NCBI RefSeq assembly: GCF_003369915.1 | Contig: NW_022881603.1 | Span: 44,021,723 to 44,085,722, forward strand | Length of the DNA: 64,000 nt | DNA from: Drosophila miranda | Lineage: Eukaryota; Arthropoda; Insecta; Diptera; Drosophilidae | Direction: 5' to 3' | Shown here: in pieces, positions 23,110 through 36,304 of the stretch | Layout: the number at the start of each line of letters is the position of its first letter | How positions within the stretch are numbered: the stretch's first letter is position 1 | Notes under the pieces: model-generated | What the model saw: the letters and a program-made list of their open reading frames with translations, nothing else | Told to the model about the DNA's origin: nothing | Databases searched by the model: none | Program-made: the position numbers and the translations under genes

Positions 23110-23493
23110 ATAATTGCTCCTACATATATCTACGTTGTTAGTCATCCAACTTCTTACACGTAAAACATTCTTCTCACTTTGTACACAGCCCAAACACAAC
23201 AAACTGTTCATTTATGTGACTACCTGAATATAAATTCAATCAAATAAGTAATAAATAGTCCTCAGAGCTTCAGCTTAAAAACAACATTTATTCCAAAAAC
23301 AGATGACATTTTCTGACCAACAGAAAGTAAATATATTCTTGTACTCGTATTTATAAAACACATTTCATTTTCATACTCTTCAGTATGTACAACATAAACG
23401 TTAAGTTCTTCTAGAACTAATGTAAAATATTGAATTTGGTTGTCTGTTGTTTATTTAAATGGATTAATCCTTCAATGGGAAACAGTGCCCGAA

Positions 23494-24863
23494 TCAGTGC
23501 AGATTTAGCTTGGACAACGTCAAGTCATTCTCGTCAATAGGGGACACCGTTATTTTCATTTTGTGCTCCTTGGCCATTTTGAATAACATTACAATGTCCG
23601 AGTTTATATAGGCACCCCGCAAAAGTGCCACCGACGATTTTTCGGAAGTCTCAAGCTCCTTCACAAGTTCTTCAACACTGGGATTACATTTGGTTTCATC
23701 CTTTACTTCTTTAAACTTCTGGCCTGACAACGCACGAGTCCAAATGTCCTGAGATGCCTCTTTGTATTTTTTGATTTTCTTGTCCAGGTCAGTAATCTTA
23801 GCACTGATCTCATTGTTATCGGGCTGCTTGGCTTGAGCCTGCATAAAAATACACCGAGCATCCTTATATTCGCCTAAGGCGGACAGGGCGCAACCTTCCT
23901 GGTAGAGGGCCTTACAAGGCCTTAGAGGGCTTATTTTCAGTGAGACGCCGCAAGGCTTTCATCGTAATGCACACGCGTTTGGGATTATGCAATTTATTGT
24001 AGCAGATCATCAAGTTTTGCTGGAAAAGTTAAAAAAAAACACATAAGTGGGGATGAGCCACGACGCTACAAGTTGCAAAGTTACATTGAGAGTGATCAAC
24101 AGAGCGATTTGCTTGCGCTCATCCTCATCAGACGGCAATAGTTTAGAGAGCTTACGGCCCGCTCGAAGGCAGTGACGGCGTTGCGGTAGCGAAAGCGCTT
24201 CACACAGTCCTTGCCATGCATGTGCATGTCTAATGCCTTGGGGTAAACTATTGCAAACTTGTCCCGATCCACAGCGGCCATTGACGCGAAGGCATCTGAG
24301 TCCCCGATCAATGTGAAGTGAAGAACTTCGATTTTGAAAAGTCCATCTGAACGTGGTTTAATGCGCGGCGGGCAGCCCATCTCGTGAAATAGCAACTTAT
24401 AGGATATAATAAATTCGGCTTTTTCATATGGGCGCATGGTAAGTACAGCAGCCTGGAGGCCTTCTAGCACATCGCAACCTGCACCGGTCTCAAAATAGAA
24501 TTTAGTTCGGCGCATCAATGAGGAATCAAAAGGAGAACTCTCGCCTTCCCAATAACCACTATAGCGCACAGCGACACGTGCCTTGTCTGGCACCAGACCT
24601 CGGCCCTGGTGGCCCTCACGTGTGATGCGCTTAAAAATGTTCTCATTGATCGGCTTCATCAATTTTTTGAGTTCCTCGAACGATTGGGTCGATGGAGAAG
24701 CGAGCTCTTCTTCATCAACATCTGGAGCGTTATCACAATCTTCCATTTCGTCGACATTAAAGTCATCATCGCCAGCCCCAAATGGCGACTGTTCTACCTC
24801 AAATTGTGAGCCAGAGCCAACGAGTTTTCTAGAAGAGTAAGAGGCAGCGTCTAGGCAGCACAT
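23494..24863 (-). pseudogene. shu: Shutdown-like gene, U5, two frameshifts
   Basis: Exon 1 starts at 24863. A 7-nt deletion at ~24130 ('catcattggctagacgg' to 'catcagacgg') shifts the frame after residue ~245 and ends the protein at 255 aa. The exon-2 duplication is also present, with one base changed (~23917). The two lesions have opposite sizes, but a stop between them blocks compensation. U9 shares the deletion. Confidence 0.78.
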
Positions 24864-25585
24864 GATTGTGCAAATGTATCAAATTTCGATGCTTGCCGAA
24901 GTTGCAGTGGTTCCTTGAGCATTTGAGTGCAATATGAAAAATTATCTTCCATTTTTTCCACACTTTTTCCCAACTTTAACTTGTTTGGGTTAATTACAAA
25001 AATGCGCGATAGGCAGTGACACCCTCAGAAATATACCAAGTATATACCGATGAAAAAACGACCTTAGCCCACTTATGACCTCTTTAATTAAACAGGATAA
25101 CAAATTGAGTTAAACTGCGGAAAATAATACTGTTTGTAAATCTTTTCTTTGAAATTACAAAAAAAAAAACACGCACACGATATCTTTCACTGTAACAGCG
25201 CCAAACTGATTCAATTTTCTTTATTTTTGGTGGAATATTAAAAAACCGCCTTGGGCGACAATGGGTTAATCGTTCCGTCGAGGATGGGAAACCATATTTC
25301 TCGATTTTGATTTAAGATACGCTAATTTTAGCCACTCCCTTTTATTGAACTTTTTATATAAATAAAAAAATGTTGTAACGAAAATGGTCGAACTGCCCAC
25401 AAAGTTTTTTTTCTACACGATTAGCTACTTTTAAGTACTCCTGAGTACATATGTAGATGTGGCAGTTCATAGAACGAATAGATAAAACCACACCATGAAA
25501 AACCACGAATTCATTAAACATTTCTAACGCCCCAAATCTATCTGCGTATTTGAAAAGTAATTAAAAAATTTAATTTTGTAATAAT
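24864..25585. other. shu upstream flank, U5
   Basis: AT-rich flank very like U4. No gene seen. Confidence 0.5.
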
Positions 25586-26688
25586 AAAACGAGGGGGAAC
25601 GTTGTGAGTTGCTGCGGACGCCGCAACTCTACATTTATACCCGATACTTAGTCAGTATGGCTCCCCTCCGGCAGACGCCGCGAATATTAAACGACACGAG
25701 AAAGAGTGCGTGCGAGAGAGACAGAAAATCAGTCTGACCGTGACGTCGGGCGCTGCGTAGCCACTGCAAATTGATTTGTTCCTTTTGGCTATAAAAATTA
25801 TCTGATCTGATCCAGATTCAGCAATCTGATAGATATGGTCGTTATCTATGATTCTGCGTTTTTAGTTTTCTCGAATCTGCAATATTGTGGATGCAACAGA
25901 TTTTCGTCCTTTGTGTGGGTGGAAGGGGGTGGGGCGAAATTTTGAGATAACCGTTTTATAGTGAGATCTAACAGGAGTGCGGATACTAAATTTGGTTACT
26001 CTACCGTTAATAGTCTCTGAGATTTGTGGATGCCCCAGATTTTCGTCCTTTGCGGGGGCGGAAGGGGGTGTGGCGAAATTTTGACACAAAACGGTCAAGT
26101 CCGATATCACAGGAGTGTGGATACCAAAATTGGTTGCCCTGGCTCTTATAGGTTCTGAGATCCTTGAACTCATATTTTGCAATTGGCTAAACCGACCATG
26201 AAACCTGTGTGTCAGAGAGAGACAGAGCGAGAAAGAATGAAATTGTTTTCTTGATTCTGGCTATAATAATTATACGATCTGGTTCAGATTTTGCACTCTA
26301 GAAGATATAGTCATCTTCTACGATTCTGCGTTTTTAGTTTTCTCGTATCGTCGAAATTGTGGATGCCACAGATTTTCGCCCTTTGTGGTGGCGGAAGTGG
26401 GGGGGGGGGGGGCGGGAAAGTTTTGAAATATTCTTGTAGCAGTGACATATCACAGAAGTCTGCATCCAAAACATCGTTTCTCTAGCTCTTATAGTCTTTG
26501 AGCACTAGGCGCTGAAGGGGACGGACAGACGGACAGACATTCAGGGCTTAATCGCCTCGGCTATTGATGCTGATCCAGAATATATATACTTTATTGGGTC
26601 GGAAACGATTCCTTCTGGACGTTACACACATCCACTTTTACCACAAATCTAATATACCCCAATACTCATTTTGAGTATCGGGTATAAT
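25586..26688. mobile_element. DINE-1/mini-me-like element E
   Basis: Near full-length, with a G tract interrupted by C at ~26399-26415. Same subtype as D and I. Confidence 0.75.
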
Positions 26689-27952
26689 AAAAGAAAGTTA
26701 CATAGCCCCTCCCATCAGGTAACCAACCTCTACCAAAGAATTTTCGCACATGTGGCTAATATCAGTTAAATCTGTTAAGGGGGCATGGTGCACATGCCAA
26801 GGCCGCCTCAATATATCAATTCGCGTGCCGAAATTTAATAAGTGCTCTCCAGAATTAAGCCCTGTTTTTAAAACCCAAAATTTAATCACTGTTACATACA
26901 GTTACAGTTAAATAACCCCCGCTTGCATGCAGGTTCGTTGCAGCAATAGAGAACCAATTATAAGCCACCAACAAGACTGATTGCTGATAATAATAATATT
27001 TCAGTTTTGCATTTAAATTTTCTCATCGTCATACATACATGACGAGAAAAGTTCTGAATTTTTGAATAATGTGCAATCATTGAGACGGCACACTTCATAA
27101 GTGATGGCTCAGTAACTTCGATGGCGCATATCCTCACAAAACGCCAGACGCTGACAGTCTGTAATATATGATTATTATAATGAAAATACAATGAAGATTA
27201 GTCGATATTTAATTGGAGTAAAGTAATTACAGTGGGGTACTGGGAGGAGAATATATTAAGGCTTAAGGAATAACACGGAATAAAAGAGCAGTGTTTACAT
27301 GGTTGGGTGGGTAAACTCGAAATAACAACACCTGAATCCGCGCGGCTATACATATGACACAATCGACTGGATTTCTGTAACCCCTAACGCCAGGTTGGCA
27401 ATTAAAATCTTTTTTATGTGTTTAACTAGAACAACTAAAAGATCCAGCCCATCCAAATAGCGCTGGGCGAAAGATCCCCCAAAATATTGTGGAGGGAAAC
27501 AAGGATGATAGTTTTCCCACGGATTTGATAACCGTTACGGGCACCGAAGGCGAATTCCCACCTGTTCAATGAATCTACCTCCTCTTGCATTTACGGCATT
27601 AATTATTGTAAAATTAACCCGGCCAAATAGAGGGGCACCCGCCGCTCTCAGCGATTCATTTCAAAAACGCAATCAAATTTGAATTTTGAGTCTTTGTCTC
27701 CGGGCGGTCACGAGCCCTATGTCATCAAAAGAGTCTGCGAGACTCAACGCGCAGCACCAAACAGGTCTCTCCACAAAAATCGGAAATTTGTGAATTTTGT
27801 TGAGCAAGCAGTCCACACTTAAATAAACTGCTTGCATTAACATACCCTTTTGGTCAATTTAAAACTAGCCGGCAAAATTTTTTTAAATTTTTAATTAAAT
27901 TTGAGTTTTCACTCCATTCAATCCAGTCATAATTCCATTTTCGTGGTTTAAA
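26689..27952. other. Unit spacer upstream of U6, long form
   Basis: Includes the ~237-bp block. No gene recognised. Confidence 0.5.
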
Positions 27953-28147
27953 ATGTGTGTGTTAATTGTTGATAGTACAAAAACTGTTTATGACTTCGTA
28001 CGAAAACATTTGGAACTAAAGATAGCAGCTAAGATGAGACTTAAATTGTTCTTTATTCTGTTGTTGATTATTCTAGCAATGGTTTTATTTATGACGAAAG
28101 TCAGTGCCAAACGTTGGGCTGATGGAGTAGAAGGAGTGTGTGCCTAA
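27953..28147 (+). CDS. Micropeptide gene, U6
   Basis: Open frame, with internal Met at 28034. One tail residue differs (GVDG to GVEG). Confidence 0.6.
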   Translation: MCVLIVDSTKTVYDFVRKHLELKIAAKMRLKLFFILLLIILAMVLFMTKVSAKRWADGVEGVCA

Positions 28148-28285
28148 TCACTTTTTATAGTGTTAAATTATACCAATAAAGATGATGTAGCAAGCTTAGC
28201 GATAGTTGATTTAAACAAGTAAATTCATTATTTTTGAGATACCAGCTGATCTCAAAGCGTAGAGCTCTGAGATACACTACTCACA

Positions 28286-28728
28286 ATGCAGGCAGCCGAA
28301 ACTGAGGTTTGCACATACCTATCTATCAAATGTAGACCTCAAAGTATTATAATTCAACTAACTAATCGCCAATTCCACAGCCCAAGCGTACCAAGAGTTA
28401 TATTGATGAGGTATACCGACTTTTAGAGGAAAAGCCAGGGGTTGAAGAAATATTAATCATGAATCGTTCCGGTGTGCCGATCAAAACGTCAATGGAACGC
28501 GAAGACGCGCTTCAACATGCCTGTCTTTATGAGAATTTGCGTGAAAAGTGTCAGGCATTTCTATCAAAAATGGAGCCACCACAGCTCCTGACCATGTTGC
28601 GAGTCCGTACCAGATTCCACGAGGTCCTGCTAACACCTGATGGCAAGATAACCGTTTTGGTAGTGCAAAATCCAAAGGATACACATCTTAAGGTAGAGGA
28701 TCTAAATCGTCATTCCTCCAATTTTTAA
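28286..28728 (+). CDS. Roadblock-family dynein light chain, U6 (complete)
   Basis: Exon 1 28286-28306 with ATG, intron 28307-28380, exon 2 28381-28728; 122 aa. One change from U1 is Q14E (internal-Met numbering). This is the last unbroken complete copy before the retrotransposon region. Confidence 0.78.
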
Positions 28729-29112
28729 ATAATTGCTCCTACATATATCTACGTTGTTAGTCATCCAACTTCTTACACGTAAAACATTCTTCTCACTTTG
28801 TACACAGCCCAAACACAACAAACTGTTCATTTATGTGACTACCTGAATATAAATTCAATCAAATAAGTAATAAATAGTCCTCAGAGCTTCAGCTTAAAAA
28901 CAACATTTATTCCAAAAACAGATGACATTTTCTGACCAACAGAAAGTAAATATATTCTTGTACTCGTATTTATAAAACACATTTCATTTTCATACTCTTC
29001 AGTATGTACAACATAAACGTTAAGTTCTTCTAGAACTAATGTAAAATATTGAATTTGGTTGTCTGTTGTTTATTTAAATGGATTAATCCTTCAATGGGAA
29101 ACAGTGCCCGAA

Positions 29113-30466
29113 TCAGTGCAGATTTAGCTTGGACAACGTCAAGTCATTCTCGTCAATAGGGGACACCGTTATTTTCATTTTGTGCTCCTTGGCCATTTTG
29201 GATAACATTACAATGTCCGAGTTTATATAGGCACCCCGCAAAAGTGCCACCGACGATTTTTCGGAAGTCTCAAGCTCCTTCACAAGTTCTTCAACACTGG
29301 GATTACATTTGGTTTCATCCTTTACTTCTTTAAACTTCTGGCCTGACAACGCAGATGCCTCTTTGTATTTTTTGATTTTCTTGTCCAGGTCAGTAATCTT
29401 AGCACTGATCTCATTGCTATCGGGCTGCTTGGCTTGAGCCTGCATAAAAATACACCGAGCATCCTTATATTCGCCTAAGGCGGACAGGGCGCAACCTTCC
29501 TGGTAGAGGGCCTTACAGGGCCTTAGAGGGCTTATTTTCAGTGAGACGCCGCAAGGCTTTCATCGTAATGCACACGCGTTTGGGATTATGCAATTTATTG
29601 TAGCAGATCATCAAGTTTTGCTGGAAAAGTTAAAAAAAAAACACATAAGTGGGGATGAGCCACGACGCTACAAGTTGCATAGTTACATTGAGAGTGATCA
29701 ACAGAGCGATTTGCTTGCGCTCATCCTCATCATTGGCTAGACGGCAATAGTTTAGAGAGCTTACGGCCCGCTCGAAGGCAGTGACGGCGTTGCGGTAGCG
29801 AAAGCGCTTCACCCAGTCCTTGCCATGCATGTGCATGTCTAATGCCTTGGGGTAAACTATTGCAAACTTGTCCCGATCCACAGCGGCCATTGACGCGAAG
29901 GCATCTGAGTCCCCGATCAATGTGAAGTGAAGAACTTCGATTTTGAAAAGTCCATCTGAACGTGGTCTAATGCGCGGCGGGCAGCCCATCTCGTGAAATA
30001 GCAACTAATAGGATATAATAAATTCGGCATTTTCATATGGGCGCATGGTAAGTACAGCAGCCTGGAGGCCTTCTAGCACATCGCAACCTGCACCGGTCTC
30101 AAAATAGAATTTAGTTCGGCGCATCAATGAGGAATCAAAAGTCTCGCCTTCCCAATAACCACTATAGCGCACAGCGACACGTGCCTTGTCTGGCACCAGA
30201 CCTCGGCCCTGGTGCCCCTCACGTGTGATGCGCTTAAAAATGTTCTCATTGATCGGCTCCATCAATTTTTTGAGTTCCTCGAACGATTGGGTCGATGGAG
30301 AAGCGAGCTCTTCTTCATCAACATCTGGAGCGTTATCACAATCTTCCATTTCGTCGACATTAAAGTCATCATCGCCAGCCCCAAATGGCGACTGTTCTAC
30401 CTCAAATTGTGAGCCAGAGCCAACGAGTTTTCTAGAAGAGTAAGAGGCAGCGTCTAGGCAGCACAT
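29113..30466 (-). pseudogene. shu: Shutdown-like gene, U6, nonsense and deletions
   Basis: A Lys codon of the FKBP domain (about residue 154) is TAG at 30007-30005. A 6-nt in-frame deletion at ~30141 removes two residues in the 'SSPFDSS' loop, and an 18-nt deletion at ~29353 shortens the distal TPR region. The 7-nt duplication (~29515) is present too. This is the most decayed complete-length copy. Confidence 0.8.
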
Positions 30467-31080
30467 GATTGTGCAAATGTATCAAATTTCGATGCTTACC
30501 CAAGTTGCAGTGGTTTCTTGAGCATTTGAGTGCAATATGAAAAATTATCTTCCATTTTTTCCACACTTTTTCCCAACTTTAACTTGTTTGGGTTAATTAC
30601 AAAAATGCGCGATAGGCAGTGACACCCTCAGAAATATACCAAGTATATCCCGATGAAAAAACGACCTTAGCCCACTTATGACCTCTTTAATTAAACAGGA
30701 TAACAAATTGAGTTAAACTGCGGAAAATAATACTGTTTGTAAATCTTTTCTCTGAATTTACAAAAAAAAAAACACACACACACGATATCTTTCACTGTAA
30801 TATTGGTGGAATATTAAAAAACCGCCTTGGGCGACAATGGGCTAATCGTTCCGTCGAGGATGGGAAACCATATTTCTCGATTTTGATTCAAGATATGCTA
30901 ATTTTAGCCACTCCCTTTTATTTAACTTTTTATATAAATAAAAAAATGTTGTAACGAAAAAGGTCGAACTGCCCACAAAGTTTTTTTTCTACACGATTAG
31001 CTACTTTTAAGTACTCCTGAGTACATATGTAGATGTGCCAGTTCATAGAACGAATAGATAAAACCACACCATGAAAAACC
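30467..31080. other. shu upstream flank, U6, cut by a retrotransposon
   Basis: Matches the other flanks but lacks ~30 bp at ~30800, and stops at 31080 ('catgaaaaacc'), where RA copy 1 begins. The last ~85 bp of the usual flank and this unit's own DINE left end are missing. Confidence 0.55.
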
Positions 31081-32222
31081 TGTGTGTTTGGTGTGTGAGG
31101 GGTGTTGTCCATGTAAAAAGAATCTCCACTCGAGTTCGTTATTCCTGGCCGCAGTACGTAGTCACCCTGGTGATCCCATGGGTGTCTTTCCGTGGAGTGA
31201 GGTCCATGCGAGGGTTGACCCTGGGCCTTATGAGCACCAGGGTTCAGAGCCAGATCGGTGCTAGTTGGGATATGAATCAACCAAGCCTACGCAACCACCA
31301 TAGCTCCGGGACCCGTTGTGTATCCGATGGCCTCAGAAAGCGCCGATGTGCAGTGTGAGCCTCTAAATATCCCCATCAGTTCCACTTTGCCACATCCCAT
31401 AGACCCATGGTGAGGGGGCCGAAAAGTCATGGTATACTTCTAGGATGTATGATGCAGCGCCATCTGCCGGTGCTCGTCTTCCTCTACGTGCTACGTAGCA
31501 GCGCCCTCTGACGGTGGGACACGCCTGCGATGAGTAGGCTATCGCCGTCTTGTAGCCTTGGTCAGCAGCTGTTGCTCTGATCAGGAAAATAGACATACAG
31601 AAAACGTGGAGCTCATCCTAAAGAAGCTGAGGCAGCTGGTGCATTATGTCGGGCCTTAAAACGGCCAACCTACGCATACTCGCGCGGTGCAGGCAACTCA
31701 GTTGCCTGACATGGTAACTCCGTCGCCATCCATCTTGAGCCGGTGAGAGGAGGAGAGAAACTCACCCCGGGAGCTTCGTGAGTGTTATGAATGAGTTGGA
31801 GTTTGAGTGACAAACCCCAAATTAATTTAGCCATGGCAGATTGCTTTAAAATCCTGATTGACGACCTTCTTGGGTTTGGACACGGTCTGCTCGGGCCAGG
31901 AGTCCAGAGTAAAGCTCAGTAGGCATCGCGCCCATAGGGTAAGTATGGGTGGATGTACGCTCGCTTACCGTTGATCACTCTCTCTTTGAGTTATAGCCAG
32001 TCACTTCACTCAGTGGCTGCTACCGCCGACGCGGAAGAAAAGAACCGCCAGCCTGGATCGGAGGCGGGCACAACGAGGTGGAGCTCGACCTGCCCTGATA
32101 GCCAGAACGGTACCTCGTCAGCCCAGGGCCTATTCCAAACGCGGTGCAAACACAGGAGCAACGGAGGCGCGCGACCGACCCGGGTTTTTTCACACTCAGT
32201 GTGAAACACACAGATAGAGAAG

Positions 32223-33538
32223 ATGACTGAGGACGCAGTCTTTGGTAGGCGCAACGCACTTACCAGATCCCCACCACCGTCAGCACCTGCGAAAGCTCAG
32301 GGCTCGAGCATGTTCAAGCCCGGCCCGGGAGAAAGAGAAGGAGCGACCGCACTCTGACCCATTAGAGCTGCTAAAAAATCTGGGTACTCGGGACAATGAG
32401 CTGGTCAAGAGGATGAACGACCAGCGGCATGTGGACAACGTGATGAAAGCTTTAGCCCTGAGAGTGGTAACCCTTCAGGCCCTGGTGGTCAACAATTTCG
32501 AGAAGCTGCACACCAGGACAATTGAGACCGCCACTACTGGTTTCCAAACAGCTGCGAAGGCGCCGCACACCGGCTCAAAGAGGCTGAGCGAGTCGCCTCA
32601 AATGGCTGCGGAGCCCACAAAGAGGCAGAGAGGCACAAAGCTTCAACAAGCGTCGACCCAGCTCAAACCGCCGGCGCAGTCCCAGGATGAACTAACCCCC
32701 TCGGGTACAGTGGACCATGGTGCCACCCCAGCCGCTAAGAAACAGCTCAAGTGGCAGCAGGTGGGCCCTAGGGTAAGGAAAAAAAGGGAGCCCCGTGAGC
32801 ACGAGCCAAGGCCAGACGCAATAATCATTCAACCCCAGGGCGAGCTTAGCTATAGCGACATCCTCCGTATGGTCACCAGGCGCCAGGATGGCAAGCGACC
32901 TTCAGGAGGTAGGGGATAATGTTAACAGAATCCGGAGGACGGCAAAGGGCGAGCTGCTGCTCGAGCTCAACGGCGCCAGCAAAAGCAACACATCTAAGCT
33001 CAAGGAGGATATCAGCGCGGCACTGGGACTGCAGACGGGCATCAGGGCGGTGTCAGAAGAACTCTGCGAGGAGGTCAGGGATCTCGACAGCCTGGTCGAG
33101 AAGGAGGACATCGCAGCAGCGATAGCTGCATCGATAGACGCCCCCAGCGTGGACACCAGCACCATTAAAAGCCTGAGGCCATCGTTCGCTGGTACGCAAC
33201 TGGCAGTTGTGTGCCTGCCGCCCGTGCAGGCAAGAGCCCTGCTCATGGTGGGGAAACTTAAAGTCGGATGGACAAGCTGTAGGATCCGGGAGCGGACAGC
33301 TCAACGACGATGCTACAGGTGTCTGGAGTTTGGGCATCTAGCAATCAGGTGCAAGAGCGCGGTGGATCGCACCGGATGCTGCCTCAGATGCGGCGTGAAC
33401 GGGCACAAGGCGGCAACCTGTCAAAGCGATCCGCGGTGTTTCATCTGCACCGCTAACAACAGCAATGAGACGAACCATTATGCGGGTAGCAGGAGATGTC
33501 CAGCAGCCAGGAGCGTGCCCAGCTTGCCGGCCCAATAA
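32223..33538 (+). pseudogene. RA copy 1 ORF1 (gag-like, CCHC knuckles), frameshifted
   Basis: ATG at 32223. A 2-nt deletion at ~32330 (compare RA copy 2) shifts the frame; the frame continues to 32919, then a +1 shift at ~32885-32900 leads into DLQEVGDNVNRIRR and on to the knuckles CYRCLEFGHLAIRC, CCLRCGVNGHKAATC and CFICTANN. Three CCHC knuckles are usual for R1-clade ORF1, which coats the RNA. ORF1 ends TAA at 33536-33538, overlapping the ORF2 ATG (TAATG). Confidence 0.82.
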
Positions 33539-36254
33539 TGAAGGTTATGCAGCTCAACCTCAACCACTGCGCTGCGGCTCAAGACCTGCTGAGCCAATCC
33601 ATAAGAGAATTGGAAATTGACCTCGCCATCCTCAGCGAGCCATATCAAACTAGGGAGTCCCCTGGGTTCATCTTGGATGCCACCAAAAAGGCCGCGATAT
33701 GGCTATGCGGGGCCACGCCATTGCAGCTTTCCCTCTCAAGCGCTGCTGCTGGGTTTGTGCGCGCCAAGGTCGGAGGTGTGTGGATATACAGCGTCTACCT
33801 TGCCCCAAGCCTGACGCTCTCCGAGTTCGCAGGTACTCTAGACAACCTAGCGGCTGATGCTAGAGGACGTCACCCAGTAGCCATTGGAGGGGACTTCAAC
33901 GCGTGGGCTGAGGAGTGGGGAAGCGTGGCGACGAATGCGAGAGGTAGAGCTCTGCTGGAGATCATTGCGCCCCTGGACATCGCGCTCCTCAACGAGGGAA
34001 ACCAGCATACCTTCTCTAGAGCAGGAATAGGATCGGTCATCGACCTTACATTTGACAGCAGCTCACTCTTTAATTCATCAGGCTGGAGCATCAGCAACAT
34101 CTACACAGGGAGCGACCACAGGGAAATTATATGGGACACAGGCCAACAGACGTCTAGCGTAGAGACAGCTGCGCCCAGATAGAGATGCTATCGCGCCGAA
34201 ACGCTCAATACGGCCATGTTCATGGAGCTTATGTCCAACCTCACGGCGAATGGAAATTCTGAATGCATGGCCAACCATGTCATGGAGCATCTGGAGGCAG
34301 CATGCACTGCCACCATGGCGCAGAGGAAGCACTACGGTCGCCACCACCAACCTGTGTTCTGGTGGAACGAGGACATTGCCGCGCTACGCCGGGAATGCAA
34401 CCGAGCTCGACGCCGCTACCAGCGCTCGCGCGGAAGCACTGCCTTTCCGCAATGGCAATCCACGTTTAGGGACTGCAGAAGGGCCCTCAAGGCGGCCATT
34501 AGGGATAGCAAGCGCCAGTGCTTTCTCAAGCTATGCGACTCTGCGGAGCAGGACCCATGGGGAAGGGCGTACAAGTTGGTGACGAACAAACTTTGCGCCA
34601 AAAGGCAGGCCCCCCCATCGGACCCCGACACGACAAGATCCATCGTGGAGGAACTCTTTCCGCACAGGGCTGACCACATCGGGGATGTCCGTTGCCTCAC
34701 ACTGCAACCGCACAGTCAGGCACACATCGAGGAGGTGTCACTCGAGGAAGTCGAAAGCGCAGCCAGGAGCATCAGCCCGAACAAGGCTCCCGGGCCGGAC
34801 TCTATCCCGAACAGAGCCTTCGGGAAGGAGTGTTCCCTATGAGGTGGAAAATACAGAAGCTAGTGCTTATTCCCAAGCCAGGCAAGCCGCCGGGGACAGC
34901 GTCGTCGTATAGGCCTATCTGCCTGATCGACACCGCGGTCAACACGGCGAGGTGGAGCTGCATCCTAAAAGCGCTGGAGAGTTTCGACACACCCAGGTAC
35001 CTGCAGCGGATGGTACAAAGCTACTTTGAGAGAAGGCTGCTTTTGTACGACACGCAGGCTGGCACGGAGAAATACGAGGTATCGGCAGGCGTCCCGCAGG
35101 GTTCAGTGCTTGGCCCCACTCTGTGGAACGGCATCTTGCGACTCAGCCTCCCCCACGGAGTACACATGGTGGGTTTTGCAGACGATGTGGCTGTCCTAGT
35201 GGTGGCAAAAGACCTGTCCGTCGTGGAAACGACCTGCAACCAAACGATAGCGCGCATTCAACAGTGGCTGGACCTGGTCGGGCTCGAACTCGCACCCCAC
35301 AAAACAGAGGCAGTGCTGGTATCCAGCCGGAAGAAAGTCGAGACGGCCAACATCTCAGTGGCAGGTACCCTGGTTTCGTCTAAGCGCGCTATCAAATACC
35401 TTGGTGTCCTGGTGGACACACGTCTCTGCTTTCGGGAGCACTTGGCATACATGGGCACGAAGGCGGCGACCACCAACGGTGCGCTCTCGAGGCTAATGCT
35501 GAACACCCGAGGACCAAAGCAATGGCGGCGACAACTGCTAACGAGTGTCACGAGATCGGTGATGCTATATACGGCGCCAATCTGGGCAAAGGCCCTTCGA
35601 ACAGCGAGCTACGCACGGGGTCTGGCAGCCACGCACCGCCTCTCTTCGATTCGGATCACCAGTGCCTTCCGAACGGTCTCGGACGAGGCAGCACACGTGA
35701 TCGCGGGCATAGCACCCCTGGAATTCCTGGCGGATGAACGGTCCACATACTACCAGGAAACACATGGCAGAGGAATGGACGCGGCGGCGAAAAGGCAGGT
35801 ACGCATGGCGTGCAAACAGGAGAGTCTCAGAAGGTGGCAACAGCGCTGGGACACGACCACTAAGGGGCGTTGGACCCACCAGCTTATCCCGTCCATCGAC
35901 GCGTGGGTAAGCAGGAAGCACGGGCAGGTCAACTTTTACCTGACTTAGCTCCTCAGTGGTCACGGCTGCTTCCGAAGCAACCTTCATCGCTTCGGGCACG
36001 CGGACTCCGCAGAATGCTCTTGGTGCGGGCACTACGTGGAGGAGGATGCCGAGCATGCGATATTTTCGTGTGGCAGGTTCGCAGCGCAGCGCCAGCGGCT
36101 AGAAGAAGCGCTGGGTGGAGCCGTAGTCAAGCAGAGCTAGGTGCCGTGCATGCTCCTGTCCCCGGAAAACTGGAAGGCGACGAGCTGCTTAGCGGCGACC
36201 ATTATGAGGGAACTGCGCGCTGTTGAGCACCAGACAAGAGTCCAGTTAGTCTAA
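33538..36254 (+). pseudogene. RA copy 1 ORF2 (endonuclease-reverse transcriptase), inactive
   Basis: Endonuclease motifs: QLNLNHC, LSEPY, GGDFNAW, VIDLTF, GSDHR. RT motifs: KAPGPDSIPN, VPQGSVLGP, VGFADDVAVLV. C-terminal finger CSWCGHYVEEDAEHAIFSC. Lesions: TAG at 34180-34182; a 58-nt deletion at ~34818; an in-frame 219-nt deletion at ~34934 removing the YGFR box and motif A (LDIKNAFN in copy 3); TAG at 35946-35948; TAG at 36138-36140. Loss of motif A removes a catalytic Asp. Confidence 0.85.
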
Positions 36255-36266
36255 ACGAAGCCTGCA

Positions 36267-36304
36267 CATGTGTGAAGCATTGCTCCACGGCCGTACCACA
36301 CATG
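36267..36304 (+). promoter_or_regulatory. 3' UTR hairpin of RA copy 1
   Basis: CATGTGTG...CACACATG stem with the loop 'aagcattgctccacggccgtac'. It recurs at 52587-52624 and, with compensating changes, in RB at 46581-46616. It is probably an RNA structure recognised by the element's RT. Confidence 0.5.

Noticed and set aside
23494..24863. Mutual compensation of the 7-nt deletion and 7-nt duplication in U5 and U9 shu
   Set aside because: The sizes cancel, but the shifted stretch between them has a stop soon after the deletion (24096-24098 in U5).
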